A stretch of DNA of 64,000 bases from Tubulanus polymorphus (lineage: Eukaryota > Nemertea > Palaeonemertea > Tubulaniformes > Tubulanidae), in the NCBI RefSeq assembly GCF_964204645.1, contig NC_134029.1, positions 6,900,001 through 6,964,000 on the forward strand, written 5' to 3'. The translations under genes were made by a program, and so were the position numbers. Below the pieces are notes generated by a model. That model ran no database searches and was not told the DNA's origin. It saw only the letters and a program-made list of their open reading frames with translations. Positions 1-16,400 of the stretch are shown here, in pieces; within the stretch, counting starts at the first letter, position 1; the number at the start of each line of letters is the position of its first letter.

Positions 1-911
1 ACAATGACTATCACCTTGACTAACGTTCAGTTTTACGATAATAACGTTCACAACAGAAGATTGCCCGGGATCTAAAGCCATACTGATATAGGGCCTATTT
101 CTTTGGAAAAATCTAGGGGCATTGTAAGAGCTAGATCACAGGATTCATGGTTAAGCATTTGTAGGCTAGAGCAGGGGTGGATCTAACATGAAAGAAGGTG
201 GTTGCTCTGGGTTCGCGCATGCTAAGGCAGTTCTTGCAGAAACGTATCACTTAGTTTTTCAACCTACTTCATTCCATGTGATTAAACTAAAAGACCTCGA
301 GATGAATATATGCATAAGATGCCTAGATGTGATTTGATAACTTGAGATTAACTAATGAATTAAAACAGTAGAGTATCATGTTAGCACATCATGTATTCAG
401 TGTGATGGATTCATGTGATCCTACATGATAAAATGAGACACTCTCACATGATGAAACGAGATACTCCGACATTGAAACGATGTTTTGGCAACAAAAGATG
501 AATTTATTGCACGCGTTTTATTCGCTGAAAATAGAACTAAAGTGGTATGCGAAATATGTGCGCATGAAACTAAATCATAGTCCAGTTACCTGGGCTGACT
601 ATAGGGTGGTAGGCAACTTTTGTTTAATGAATGAGTTACTAGTCAAGTATCCTGCTGTCGTACTCGAAAAATTTTAAGGTCATCTGGTAGGTCTGTACGA
701 ACAGGCAATGCCTTAGATCGACTGGTATTTTCTTTTTCTTTTCTATCATGTACAACATAACCAACAAACAGTCCAGACAGCTTGTCTTTTTACACCACAA
801 TGCCTATTCTCCGCAAACTCGAATATCCGGTATTTTGGTGTCCGGTATCCGTGATACTAGAATAACCATAAAATAATCAAGTATTCAGATAGGGGTAAAA
901 CCCTAAAACCC

Positions 912-1023
912 TGGGGCCAGTTGCACAGTCGTGACTTAAGTCCAAAATTGGTCTTAAATCTTAAGATTGGCTTTAGAACTGAGTTGGTCTTAGACTGGTC
1001 TTAAGTCTAAGCCATGACTATGG
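912..1023. repeat. MITE-like inverted repeat, family B
   Basis: The ends are imperfect inverted copies: the left end reads CAGTCGTGACTTAAG and the right end, reverse complemented, reads TAGTCATGGCTTAGACTTAAG. The body is a series of variants of the word GGTCTTAAG and its complement. A second copy in opposite orientation lies at about 20143-20257. No coding capacity. Confidence 0.6.
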
Positions 1024-1758
1024 AAAATTAGGTGCCCAATTTCGCGGTTTCGTGGTGAGCTTTTATAATCGGACAGTCTGATACCAACTTATGGTTATAA
1101 TATCCGCCCGTGAAACTAAACCACATACATGTAGTGCCCATCCGATTAAAGCTTTAAATGTTTTGCCAATTCAGCACTTTTGGTGTAAATGCTTTTTTGC
1201 CCATAGCTCATTCTGATTGGTTACTTATCTTTCACATACAGAAGGTAGGCCTACTAGACTGATGATTTAAGATCAAGACGGCATCAAAGAGAAATTGGTT
1301 AAAAATCAGGATTTGAACCCATCTCCTGTTGTACTAGAGTAGCCATCAACCTAACCCTAACCTGGTTAATTACTCAATTATTTGTGGTAAGCTTTTATAA
1401 TCAGATAGGCTTATTCCAACTATTTGGTACGTGAAAATATCAGATTGTGAAACGAAGGCAGGTGATATTTTGCCAATGCGGCATTATACTTGTTAACGCT
1501 ATTTTACCGATGGATCGTTTTGATTGGCTAATTTGCTAATTTAAACCACGCATGCACACAGAGGTGCACAACTTGGAAATTCAAGAAGAGTGTGTAGAAC
1601 AGAGTTAGAAAAAATGGGAAAATGCAGCGGACGGAGCACTATTCGAACCCGGGCCAGCAAATTGCTAGCGCAGCGTCTTTCAATGGGAGGTTCCACTGAG
1701 GTTCTTGCCAGGAAAGTGAGGAGAATAGAGGTAATTGAGAATTGCCAGTCGTCGATTT

Positions 1759-1827
1759 GCCCAGGTAGCTCAATTGGTAGGGCAGTTGTCCGGCAAACGA
1801 AAGACCCGGGTTCGAGTCTGGTCTAGG
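1759..1827 (+). repeat. tRNA-like SINE head (degenerate)
   Basis: An A-box-like word TAGCTCAATTGGTAG is followed about 30 bases later by a B-box-like word GGTTCGAGTCT, as in a tRNA gene. The acceptor and T stems pair poorly (at least two mismatches), so this reads as a tRNA-derived SINE rather than a working tRNA. A real tRNA gene cannot be fully excluded without folding it. Confidence 0.45.
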
Positions 1828-2106
1828 TTTTTTCGAATTCCTCGAAATTGATTATTTTTCGGATTCCCCTTTACTCTTATCCTAAGCCTAAAACCTTACT
1901 CGCATGCCTATCAAAACAAATTTTCAGATCATATAATGGCAAAATAGTGTTTATAGAATAAAGGGGCACCAGCACCTGAGCAGGGCCAGTCAATGAATCA
2001 GGCCAGGCGAGCAGGCGAGGTCTGAGAGTGAGACTGACTGAGAGGTCATGATTTCATACGTTTCATGGTAAGACATGCCTAAATGACAACTATGACGAAT
2101 ACTTAC

Positions 2107-2223
2107 CGACTTTTTCGGTGAACCTAACAGTGTTTCGCTGTCTGTATTTCCTTGGCCCAATGAAGAAACAGCATTTTCTTCCAGTAAATCATCATCTTCA
2201 CGATTTACAATACACGTCGCCAT
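2107..2223 (-). CDS. First coding exon of an unidentified gene (partial)
   Basis: On the minus strand an ATG in a good context (AAAATGGCGACG) opens 39 codons that end exactly at a consensus donor GTAAGT (2106-2101), phase 0. The peptide begins MATCIVNREDDDLLEENAVS and ends TLLGSPKKS; it is acidic at first, then serine-rich, with no domain I recognise. The rest of the gene must lie further left and I could not find a second exon. The start lies 75 bp from a possible plus-strand start at 2298, so it may share a bidirectional promoter with PDCD7. The exon call rests on start context, open frame and donor only. Confidence 0.5.
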
Positions 2224-2297
2224 TTTGAAAGGTCACATGATACAAATCGGGGTGCCGGAATGTGCTGCCACCAGTGGTCGACTACAACACTAACCCA
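2224..2297. promoter_or_regulatory. Possible bidirectional promoter
   Basis: Short spacer between the minus-strand ATG at 2223 and a plus-strand ATG at 2298. It holds GTCACATGAT (an E-box/CRE-like word) and ACTACAAC, similar to the core seen in promoters of many housekeeping genes. No TATA box. The role is inferred from layout; the plus-strand start is itself uncertain. Confidence 0.3.
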
Positions 2298-2921
2298 TGG
2301 ATGGTTCATTATTTGATGTAAGTAAGCGAAACCAGGTTCGTTGACTTAGGCACCTACTGAACAGGCCTATACTCGTACCCCGTATGTTAAAATTAAGTAT
2401 ACACTGTTCATTCCTACTTATGCGTAGCTGAACATAAACGAAACTGATAATGCCAGCAGGTTTCTGGTTATTTTGTCTTAATCTACAGTATTTCTACACC
2501 CAGCCTTCCGCCAACTCCAAAAGGGCTCCTCCGTCCAGCAAAGGGATTCTACACGGGTTGTGTCATCAAAAAGAGAAGAAACAAAGCCAAGGCTAGCTTC
2601 AGTTCAAAAAGCTGTTCAAAGCCAAAAAAAGGCAAAATTTCGAAAATCTAGACTTATTTTGTTTAGTGACATTTCATAGCAACTGATATCATAATCTACG
2701 TTATGGCTTTGAAACTATAATTTATTTTAAAAAGAATTGGGGCCATGAAAAAACATTCAGAAAATTTTAGGGCCCCTCTGGCTCCGCCTCTGGTATAACA
2801 TGCACCCACTGTGACTGTCTGGGAGGCTTTCAACTGTCACTGGATTTAATCTTTATTGTTAACACATTCCTTTCCCCGGGGTAAAAATCAAGTTTCGGAA
2901 CTGAAATTTCTACTCTTTCAG

Positions 2922-3888
2922 GTACTTTGAAGTCAGCGATGAGCAAAACGAAACGATGATGATGGAACAACTTCGCGAAGGCTACAAATTACTGAATGAA
3001 TTAGAAAAACAAAAAATAACATTACAACAACAGGAATGCGTCGATGAGCCGGAGAAATGGACTCAAGTGTATCAAGCAGCGATTGAAAATAAAACGAAAT
3101 TGACTGAAGTTTTATCCGGATTTGACGAACGTTTTTTGGTCGTTACCGAAACTAAACTAAAAAAGCGTCGCAAGAAAAGGGAATTAGCGAAACGTCGACG
3201 TGAAAGAGATTATCTCGACCGCCAGGAACAGCTCAGACAGCGGGCGGAACTTCATCAGAAAATCGACCAATGGCAAGCGTCGATCAGTCACAAGATTTCC
3301 GACGCGAAACGCAAGAAAGAACTGAACGAACAGGCGGATAAAGTGCTCGCCGAGGTTCGACAGAAATTGAACGACGTCAATCGTAATATCGATTTCATAA
3401 AAACGTTGGTGAAATTGCGTAAACTTCGCAAAGAGGCGGCCGTGCGTAAGGGGTTATACACGCCGACCGACTGCGACGAGAAATTCGAATCGCGCAGCGC
3501 CGTTCTAATGTCAATGCTCGAGCTGCAAAAAAAAGACTACACCGGCGAGCAGCGCACCCTGGAGGCGATGCTCGTAAACGAACAGCTCGAAAATTTGAAA
3601 AAAGAGGAAGCCGCGGAGGAGCGTTCGCGCGTTAAAAAGGAGAAAGTCGTTCGCAGGAAGATTTTCGGTCGGTCCGATTCGCCGATGGATATGTCCGATC
3701 CGTTGTATATGTTCAAACAGTATTACTTACAAGCCGAGTTCAATCCGGCCGCGTTGGTTCAAATTCGGAAAGAATGGGATTTCTTTTTGGTGCCTCAGAA
3801 TACGCCCGGTAGCAGTACGGTTCCGATGTCGTGGGTTCTACCGGCTGAACCGTCGAGCGCCGGCTGGGCGACCGCTTTAAAGAAATGA
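2922..3888 (+). CDS. PDCD7: PDCD7, U11/U12 snRNP 59 kDa protein (last exon; 5' exons uncertain)
   Basis: The protein belongs to the U11/U12 di-snRNP of the minor spliceosome, in the nucleus. The exon follows a polypyrimidine-CAG acceptor at 2921 with one leading base and reads YFEVSDEQNET into the frame that contains the ATG at 2956, then runs about 321 codons to TGA at 3886-3888. Most of it is a charged coiled coil (K/R/E-rich, residues about 60-240). Family signatures are clear: KLRKLRKEAAVRKG in the middle and, near the C terminus, FKQYYLQAEFNPAALVQIRK, WDFFLVP and WVLP, matching vertebrate PDCD7. The proline-rich N terminus must come from upstream exons. A tentative chain is 2298-2318 (MDGSLFD, donor GTAAGT) and a Pro/Ser-rich exon from about 2486, which can be joined in phase but only with a weak donor. 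The ATG at 2956 is therefore probably internal. The gene converges on AIFM1. Confidence 0.9.
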
Positions 3889-4241
3889 GACATTTTGTAC
3901 ACTACATCTGATTGTGTGTTTTATTTGGTACAAATAGATATTTGCATTTATTTCGTAATGAATAGCTCAATTCTTACTCTTTACATGATGGTCTTGTTTA
4001 TTGAATCGTTTATCTGTTCAAGCTGAAATTCTATCAAAGGGAATGCTTTAAAGATTAGTCCAGACATTTTATCCTGAATGCATGTTACTACAGTGGATGA
4101 ATTTTTCTACCAGCCAGTTACCCCTGGAAGTATTACCAGAAAAGAACAAAATGGGGCTTTCTGAATCCCAGGGATTACGGTCCAAAGGGTAAGGGTAGGG
4201 TTACTTTAGGAATAAGTATCGAAAAAGACGTTCCAGCAGTT

Positions 4242-4305
4242 GGCTTGTTAGTTCAGTCGGTAAATTGGTACACTAGTACTAGCGTGTTCAAATCCCAATT
4301 TTCGC
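4242..4305 (+). repeat. tRNA-like SINE head (degenerate)
   Basis: Words resembling the tRNA A box and B box at the expected spacing, but poor stem pairing. Probably a decayed tRNA-derived SINE inside the PDCD7 3' region. Confidence 0.35.
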
Positions 4306-4467
4306 AATACCGGGCAAATTTCCAGATAAGTCCAGCGGGTTTGTGCATGCGCATTGGGGAACCTAACCTTGGGAAGTAGAAAGCTTACCTGTTACTTCAA
4401 TCTCACTTATCGTCATAGCTGGGATGATCATTATGTGGATGACTTGTCCAAATGATGACTTACACTA

Positions 4468-4473
4468 AATAAA
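4468..4473 (+). terminator. Candidate poly(A) signal for PDCD7
   Basis: First canonical AATAAA on the plus strand downstream of the PDCD7 stop, about 580 bp away. Not confirmed by transcripts. Confidence 0.35.
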
Positions 4474-5031
4474 TTGAATTGTGACTCAATGAATAGTGAC
4501 AGCTTAACAGAGAATGAATATTGAGAATCATTTCACTGATATCCACTTGAAAATTCTGTTTCGTGAAGTTCCACTCTGCATGATGGCAAGGAAGTAATGA
4601 ATATGGTAGGCAAGTCAAGGTCCCTTATCTGTCCATCTGAAGTACCAGTTATCGAAATACAGTCCCGTCAACTAACTACTGGATAAAGCAACAACCACAA
4701 ATTATTTGAAAACTTTCTCATAATTTATTAACACTTTCAGCTGAAGAAAATCTAGTTAAAACCGGAATACTGACAGGGAATGATTTATACTGAAACATGA
4801 TTTATGGCACACAATGTTATCAAACCAAAACATTAACAAAAAATGGCAAGAATACAGCAGAAACTTTGGGACACGTCGTGAACTCAAATGTAATAAGCCA
4901 TTATTGACAAAATGCAAAATTGTTTCTGATTGTTTCTGCCAAATTAAAAATGAACTACATGTATCAGAAAGGAGATCTAAGCACTACTAGTGGTTTGTGC
5001 CATTAAAACCTTACCCTAGGGAAGTGTATAT

Positions 5032-5064
5032 CCAATCGTGTCCTACAATGTAGGACATGATTGG
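5032..5064. repeat. 33-base near-perfect palindrome
   Basis: Two 16-base arms (CCAATCGTGTCCTACA and its inverted copy with one difference) separated by a single base. It lies in the presumed AIFM1 3' UTR or the spacer beyond it and could form a hairpin in RNA. Confidence 0.7.
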
Positions 5065-5608
5065 ACATTATGCTCATGTAACAGGTGCATCATCCGCATT
5101 CCTAATTTGCAGTGAGATGGGGAGAGAAATCCATACAAATTTGCATATTACGTAATAAAGGAAATAAATTCTAATACTGAAAGATTTCAGAAAGTAGTGA
5201 ACACATCTTAACACAAAAACTTCCGAATTATCTCTTAAACTCGTACAAACAATTATAGAACCATTGCAACATAATGTGAATTTAATACCTTCATCTAAGT
5301 TGAATTATCGCTTTACTCAAACAAAAATTACTGGTCCAAAAATAATTAGAGTTAAGAGTCTAATTCAACATGTTTAACACTACTTTTTGAAATCAAATGT
5401 CCTATTGGAGAGCTATATTTATAGCTATAGCAGTATTAGAACTATCCTTTCGTTCGAATATGTTACAGGACGGTTTATGAAACGAAGTAATCGCAATCCA
5501 TAGATTTTCTCTGTATCAGCCGTGCCGTCGTTCATCCCTGACAGAGGTTTTTGTTACTCATCACATTCAAACACGTTAAAAATCCTATTTAATCCGTTCA
5601 ACTCGATT

Positions 5609-10140
<4,532 letters not shown>

Positions 10141-13100
10141 GTTTCCTGATTTGCAGCCGGGAGGCGTAAGAGGGCAGCACTGTACGGTCTGTTTCTATTG
10201 TGTTATTAAATCTGTAAATTTTGTAAATTTTATCCATCTAAAACCTGTAATGGCTTTGAATTTAAACAAAATAGAAAAAATAAATATTCCCACATGTAGG
10301 CTATATAGCATAATTGCACATAATCCAAACAAATAACAGGGTCAATCCCTATCTTACTCAAGATCACTTTCCTATGAAAGCACTCTCCTAATAATATAGT
10401 CTATAGATGTGAAAATCTGCATGGATGATGGGAATCTGCGGCGGTGTTGTCGATGGCGGTCACAGACCAGAATACTCCTCTAGAATCAGGCTTTAAAAAA
10501 CAACACAAAAAATAAATTTGAAGCACTTTAAATTAATTTATTGCATTTTAAAGAACCATGTCCATAGATCTATATAATTTATCAGAACAAGACAGAGCAT
10601 TTTAACATTATAAACTGAGGTCACAAAATTTCCGAAACATACAGACACGTTCTTCTCCTCTCAAATTGAATTCAATTATAACGATTTTATGATAATCAGA
10701 TCACAGAATATAACTTCATAGTAGTACAGTGGTTTACACATCATAAATCAAGACGGAAAGATCATTAGCACATTAGAGAATTTAACAAAGTACGTGTTCA
10801 TCATCTAATTTTCAAAATTTAGATTTTTCCCCGTTATTACGAGTAGGCGGCGTATGGATATTTTGACGAATGACAATGTTGTTTATATAAAGTGGCTATT
10901 TTTTTGCAATGAGAAATACTCGAAACAATAAATACGTTTATAGACACCCGAAACCAAATTATAGTCAATGTCAATATGGTCGATTAGCGATAAGAAACAA
11001 AGGCAATTTCTACTCTTATGGGGCCGCATCATCGGCAATTGAGATGATTTATGATACAAAAATTTACCGTGTAAACATGGAATGCAAGAAACATTGAAAT
11101 GTTCAATAATCAACTGATATTACTTACTTTTTCACTGATTAATAATTAATTTCATTTATTAAGTAATTTTTCAATGACTCCTTTAATCGTTTGATTCATT
11201 CACAAAAATTCTCGCACAACAAAAAAAAATGCGTGTCATATATTCCTATATATAATGATAATGATATTAGTTCTCATGTTATGAGATTCCTTGTAAGTCT
11301 ATGCAAAAAAGTCCCCCGTTTTTTTTTCCGTCATTTCGCGCAAGGCACACACGGATCAAGCTTTGCCACGGAGAAGTACGATATATAGAGTATAGTTCCC
11401 ACTGAGAATGAGCGCGTCGGAGAGGATATCCTAAAGAAGCGCGGAAACCTAGAGAGAAATTTCAAGCATTCCATTTTCACAATCATATCATAGAGAGAAA
11501 GACGATTTTCAACCGCGCCTGGAATCACCTGATTTCATACGATACAGTTACCAGGTAGGTATAGCTCGTTGACAGACTGAGCAATAGTATACATATATAC
11601 AATCATCCTATCGTTATTCATCAAATAAAGTGTTCATTCATTATACGATACATTTCATTTAGGCTTCCACAATCTCTTCCAGTGGACGGTTAATCCACAG
11701 CAGTGTCTTGATTATCGATTTACGATAACGAACGTCTATTTGTTTCATATTAATATTCTTAGATATACGCATGTTGAATACCTTATTATACTGCGTTCAA
11801 CTCAAGTTTAATTCAATCGTTCTCGACTCTAGTTTATATATATATATACATATACTGTCATCTGGGGAAGATCTTCATTCACATAATATTTCCTTCATTC
11901 CTATAATAAATATATTTTCAGCTTCCAACTGTCAATTCATCATTAAACCAGTATAAATACAAGCGACACACTTCGTCACAACTTTTTGTATATATCAGTA
12001 CAAGAATCTACAATTCATCTCGATACAACTGTGAAAACATAAGCTTTTTAGAAGATTCTAAGGAGTCGGCCATTTACTACCGATACGCACAACTTCCATT
12101 ATTTGTTACCCTCCTGTCCATAAACTCGGGATTATCATTCTTCTAGAATATGACTAACTCTTTCGGTATGTAATAAAAAGTCGACTCCTTAACTAGAATT
12201 TTTGCTGAAAATACAGCCAAATTTAATATATTTTTTTTCTTCAAGAATAAAGCCATACAACATTAGACAGTGTTTGTGGGGGATATGAGAACTATTACAT
12301 TATATGTATGCGAACACTGTTTGTGAATCTGCGAGGTGATTGTCTGACAACTCTTGTGTATTGAACTCTTAGTGTACATTTAATGTATGCATATTAAGCG
12401 ATACAAGGGGCACTTCTTAGTAGTTTACAAAAGAACCAAATCCAAACTATAAGTACTGACAGAAAAGCCCCTACGAAAAATGCGCATTCAGTCCATCCTA
12501 ATTCTTAATACAGAAATAACCAAATTAACGATAACTTCATATTAGACGTTACCTGTTTTTTCGTAACATAAAAAATAATCTTTTGTAGAAAAATTCAAGA
12601 TAATTTTCTAAATGGTGATAGAGTTGTATTTGCAAAAGGATGGACTGTACGCGCTTTACCAATTTGTCCGGATGGTATTACTTTAAAAGAGCGCGTTAAA
12701 TTGGAAAGGAACATCGTGATTCTATGAACAACACTTATCTGTTTTATATACACGCGTACTACATAATAACAATAATCAAAAGCTTGGCACCTCAGTAGCT
12801 AGCATAGTCTAGAAATTGGAAAATTGTCAGCGTCGAGCTTGCGAAAAGACCGAACTAGCTACTAAAAAAGACAAGCGAGTTATTTGAATGTACGAAATAC
12901 CTCGGCGAACTGAGCACCTCTGTACACAAAGAAATACAGCGATTAAAAAAAGACGACGCGATATACGCGACCATCTTTTTTTAATTTTTCACCGTATTAT
13001 ATCATTATATCCCTTCATCACCCGTATCTGTACATTGAAATGAAATTTACAATTCTCTTTTTACCGCGAGTTAACTAATACAACACAATACACATAAATA

Positions 13101-13361
13101 AATCAACTAAAGCATTATCGTTTTTATTTCTTGTTTAGAGCAAAAGTCGAGGTTGGAAAAAAGTCTACGGCTTAATATTAAAGAAATACCACCCGGATTA
13201 TGGTCGATGACACCTTGCATATTCAATTGATAAGAACTAAGTATTATCTATGTTTTGTTGTCAAGAATTTTTGTGGCTGCAGCGATCAGTTTTAGATGTT
13301 GTTCCCGATGCTCTCGTGACGATGTTGCGGTCAATGGCAGCCGAACTCGCGCTCACACATT
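10141..13361 (-). other. Presumed long 3' UTR of Jupiter and spacer to AIFM1
   Basis: No exon found on either strand. Very AT-rich with many short poly-T/poly-A runs. The minus strand carries poly(A) signals, the most distal good one at plus-strand 10537-10542 (TTTATT). If that one is used, the Jupiter 3' UTR is about 2.8 kb. The part from 10141 to about 10500 would be the AIFM1 5' flank. Confidence 0.45.
10537..10542 (-). terminator. Candidate distal poly(A) signal of the Jupiter gene
   Basis: AATAAA on the minus strand, followed by T-rich sequence. Other AATAAA words lie nearer the stop codon (for example near 11155), so alternative polyadenylation is possible. Confidence 0.35.
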
Positions 13362-13427
13362 CTAACCAAACGATATCTGGGATTGTCCGCCGGGAGGAGC
13401 CATTACCTTAGTAGATGGTTTTCCGGA
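13362..13427 (-). CDS. Jupiter terminal exon
   Basis: Acceptor TTTCAG, phase 0. Encodes SGKPSTKVMAPPGGQSQISF then G and TAG at 13364-13362. The closing PPGG-S-x-x-S-F-G box is the typical C terminus of the family and mirrors the N-terminal box (TSKVMAPPGG against STKVMAPPGG). Confidence 0.92.
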   Translation of the reverse strand, partial: SGKPSTKVMAPPGGQSQISFG

Positions 13428-16400
13428 CTGAAATACAGAAAAGAATCAATTCATTTCACTTTTATCATCGATTGAAACGTCCTTCCCCAGGCAGAGATAT
13501 AAACGTGATGGTATCGCTAGACTCAGCTACGGTACAAAACCCTGCCACACTAGACGACCGGATGTGGCACCAATCAGATTGCCCGTTGTATTATAGCTGA
13601 GGCAAATTTCACAGATAAACTGTAAATGGAAAAGGTTTGAATCCTCGCCGGTGGAGGATAAGTTTGAAAATAACTCAAAAGATTCTGGCCCCCTTTTGCA
13701 GGGGTTCGTACCAACTAAAAATGGCATCAGTACAAAGGATTACCCAGTAACTCGCCAGATACTTGAATGCGATGCAAAAACATGTACTGATTATTTTTTG
13801 ATTCAGGAGATTCGGAAAATCGAAGGTCTGAACGCATTTAAACACAGTCTGAAACATCTGCTTTTCTCTGTGAAGCGTGTGGACTGTAGATGCAGTTTTC
13901 AGTAACCATAAGGCGTGGGGGAACATCTTTTAAATGAAACAGGCAAAACATTATTATTATCGAGATCTGTACTCACCTCATGAACAGTAGTTGTATGAGT
14001 CAAGGGATTATAGGATTCTGAAAATAAGGCAATATAAAGAAATCATTGATATGCACATGATCTACAGAAAATGTATCATTATGAACATGGAGCCTCATCA
14101 TAACAAAACTGGACACGAAATCTTTGACCCAGTCATAAAACGTAACCAGCTTCAAGACTCTTATTTAGACTAAATGGACAAATTTTCCAGTATTCTGAGG
14201 TTCGCTGTAATGAAGATCCAAGGCAGTCATATATGGGACTAACAATAGAAATGAATGGGAAAACATCATATCTTGGAATTAAGGCAAAAACTGTGTAAAA
14301 CATAACTTCATTGTAAACACATTTAATTTTTAATGAATGAGAAGAAGTATTTCAGAATTCAGACCTACGAGACAATATAAATAGGATAGAGAAACTACTC
14401 AATCAATCACAGACAAGTGATAAAATACTGTACCATTCTTAAATGTTCAAGGGCAAGTTGCAAGTGCAACTTCGATCCTTGTGTGATGATTGTGATTGTG
14501 ATTGATTAGTAATAAATGAACAAAAGAGTTTCATAAGTAAACTGAAAATGAAGAAGTGTACAACACTAAATAATCTAAATATGTTTCATTTTTTATTCAG
14601 CCTCGATTAAGACATGAAAAGAAATTTTTTCAAGTAGTAGATAAGCGTTGATTGATATCATTGTGTGGAAGTCTTGAATAAATCGACAAGAAGCCCATCA
14701 ATAATTTAGTCTTATTAGTGTTTCCTCATATTTTGTTAGTAACAAGATGATTCAAGTAATAATTCAATTTGATTCATGAAATTCTAATTTGGACAGGATG
14801 TAGAACCAGAATCTAATACGTGTTATCATCTCTGATTGGTCTAGATCTGAGGAGCCTTGGTTAATTAACCAGAACAGGGTGCAGTTTTCAAGGAGTTTTA
14901 AAGGAGAAAATTTCACATTTCGAGGAAGTGTTTGTATCACGTTCGTATCCCAAAGAGCATTTTCCATTTTGAAGGGTTTTTAAGGAATCAACAAGTCGTA
15001 GGGACTCTGCAAAACTGCTGCTCTGAGATCGACAAATCAAGAGTGAGAACACGGTAAATTGACGAGGTTCTTTATTTTCACTCGATATAGATATAGTTAC
15101 ACTCGAGAACTCTGAAGTTATAGATAAATCTATCCGTAAAGTGATGCAGAAAATGAATTCGCAGTTCAACGGTGATGTGAATATAAGTGAGCAATGAATA
15201 CCGCTACCTTTCGCTTTACGATTAAAACCTCGTTCGTTATCTAAAGCGCCTACACCTACAATAGGATCGCGTTCTGTATGGAGGAAAAGTTAAGGGAAAA
15301 TCATTTAGTTTCTGCGTTATAAGTATTTCTTTGAAAGTTCTTCTAACTCCTTCGAACACACCAGTTGCTCTAACACGCAATACTGGACTTGTGAAAACGA
15401 CCCATAGACAAATTGAGTTCATAGTCTAATTCTAACTGATAGAATGGGATCCACTGTTTAGAGCGACTTTCATAGACTCAGTGAGTTGAACCACTCAGTC
15501 AGAGGCAGCTGAAATAAAACTTTCTAAATTATTCCAATATATACGAGATAATGTTTTGTACACCAGCAACCGTGGACATAAAGCCTAAAAAAGAAAAAAA
15601 TTCGATTAACTCATAGTATCTAACACTATAACCCTTAAAGGCCTACCATGTGTGTGTGTGGAGATGTGACTGTATTCCCTAATTCAACTGTGTTATTATC
15701 ATACATATCAATAAAATCTACATACACTAATACTCGTAATAATATACAAACATCTTCAGGTTTTCGAAAGAAAATACCACCACAGAAAATGAAAAGCCGT
15801 TTCCATAAAAACACAAAATAGAGAGCTAACAAATTCTATGCCTTCCAACTTTTTAACGACATGGCAATCATTTATTCATTGAAATGAAGCAGTAGAAATT
15901 GTCAGCATTATACCTTTCCATAAACCATATAAGTAGTTATACATAGGTAATTACTTTTATTACATTTTTTAAGATGAATATATATATAGGACTTCAACAT
16001 AAAACAACATAGCATACAATTTCATAATAATAGTGATTACATTTCCCAAAGCTCCGCTAACCGATCGGTGTGTATATATGGCGATTTAGAATATAAGCCC
16101 CGCTGGTGCCCGCGCTAGTTGTTTCGTGAATTCGCGCCTACCTTGCTGGCGAGGAAAAGCCTCCTCTAAGTCTCAGCGATATCGCGGTACCACTGGCATT
16201 GTCGAAAAACCTACAGCAACAAATCGTGTATTCTCGATAAGAAAAAGTGATAAGCAAACAATATTGTCACCGATACCGAAATTCTCGCCGCTATCGTCAA
16301 AGCCAAACTTCAACAATATCGCTCCGACTCATCCGAGTTCAAGAACTAAGGTATCGTAGATTTTACGAGAAGTTTTTTTTCTTGACGTGACAACCTCCAC

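Larger units (their letters stand above)
1..1980. other. Non-coding stretch at left edge
   Basis: No convincing exon seen on either strand; only short spurious open frames (for example 480-677). It contains an inverted-repeat element at 912-1023 and a tRNA-like repeat near 1759-1827. It is probably intron of the minus-strand gene whose first exon lies at 2107-2223, because that exon ends in a good donor pointing into this stretch. That link is inference. Confidence 0.5.
3889..5608. other. Convergent intergenic region (PDCD7 and AIFM1 3' UTRs)
   Basis: No exon seen. It should hold the 3' UTR of PDCD7 (a plus-strand AATAAA at 4468-4473) and that of AIFM1 (a minus-strand AATAAA, plus-strand TTTATT near 4722). 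It also contains a degenerate tRNA-like repeat at about 4242-4305 (A-box-like TTAGTTCAGTCGGTA, B-box-like GTGTTCAAATCCC) and a 33-base near-perfect palindrome at 5032-5064. Confidence 0.5.

Noticed and set aside
16142-16200. Possible extra Jupiter cassette ending at the minus-strand donor GTAGGC
   Set aside because: The phase-1 frame meets a TGA just upstream; only a micro-exon with a poor acceptor would work and it has no NPxxG motif.
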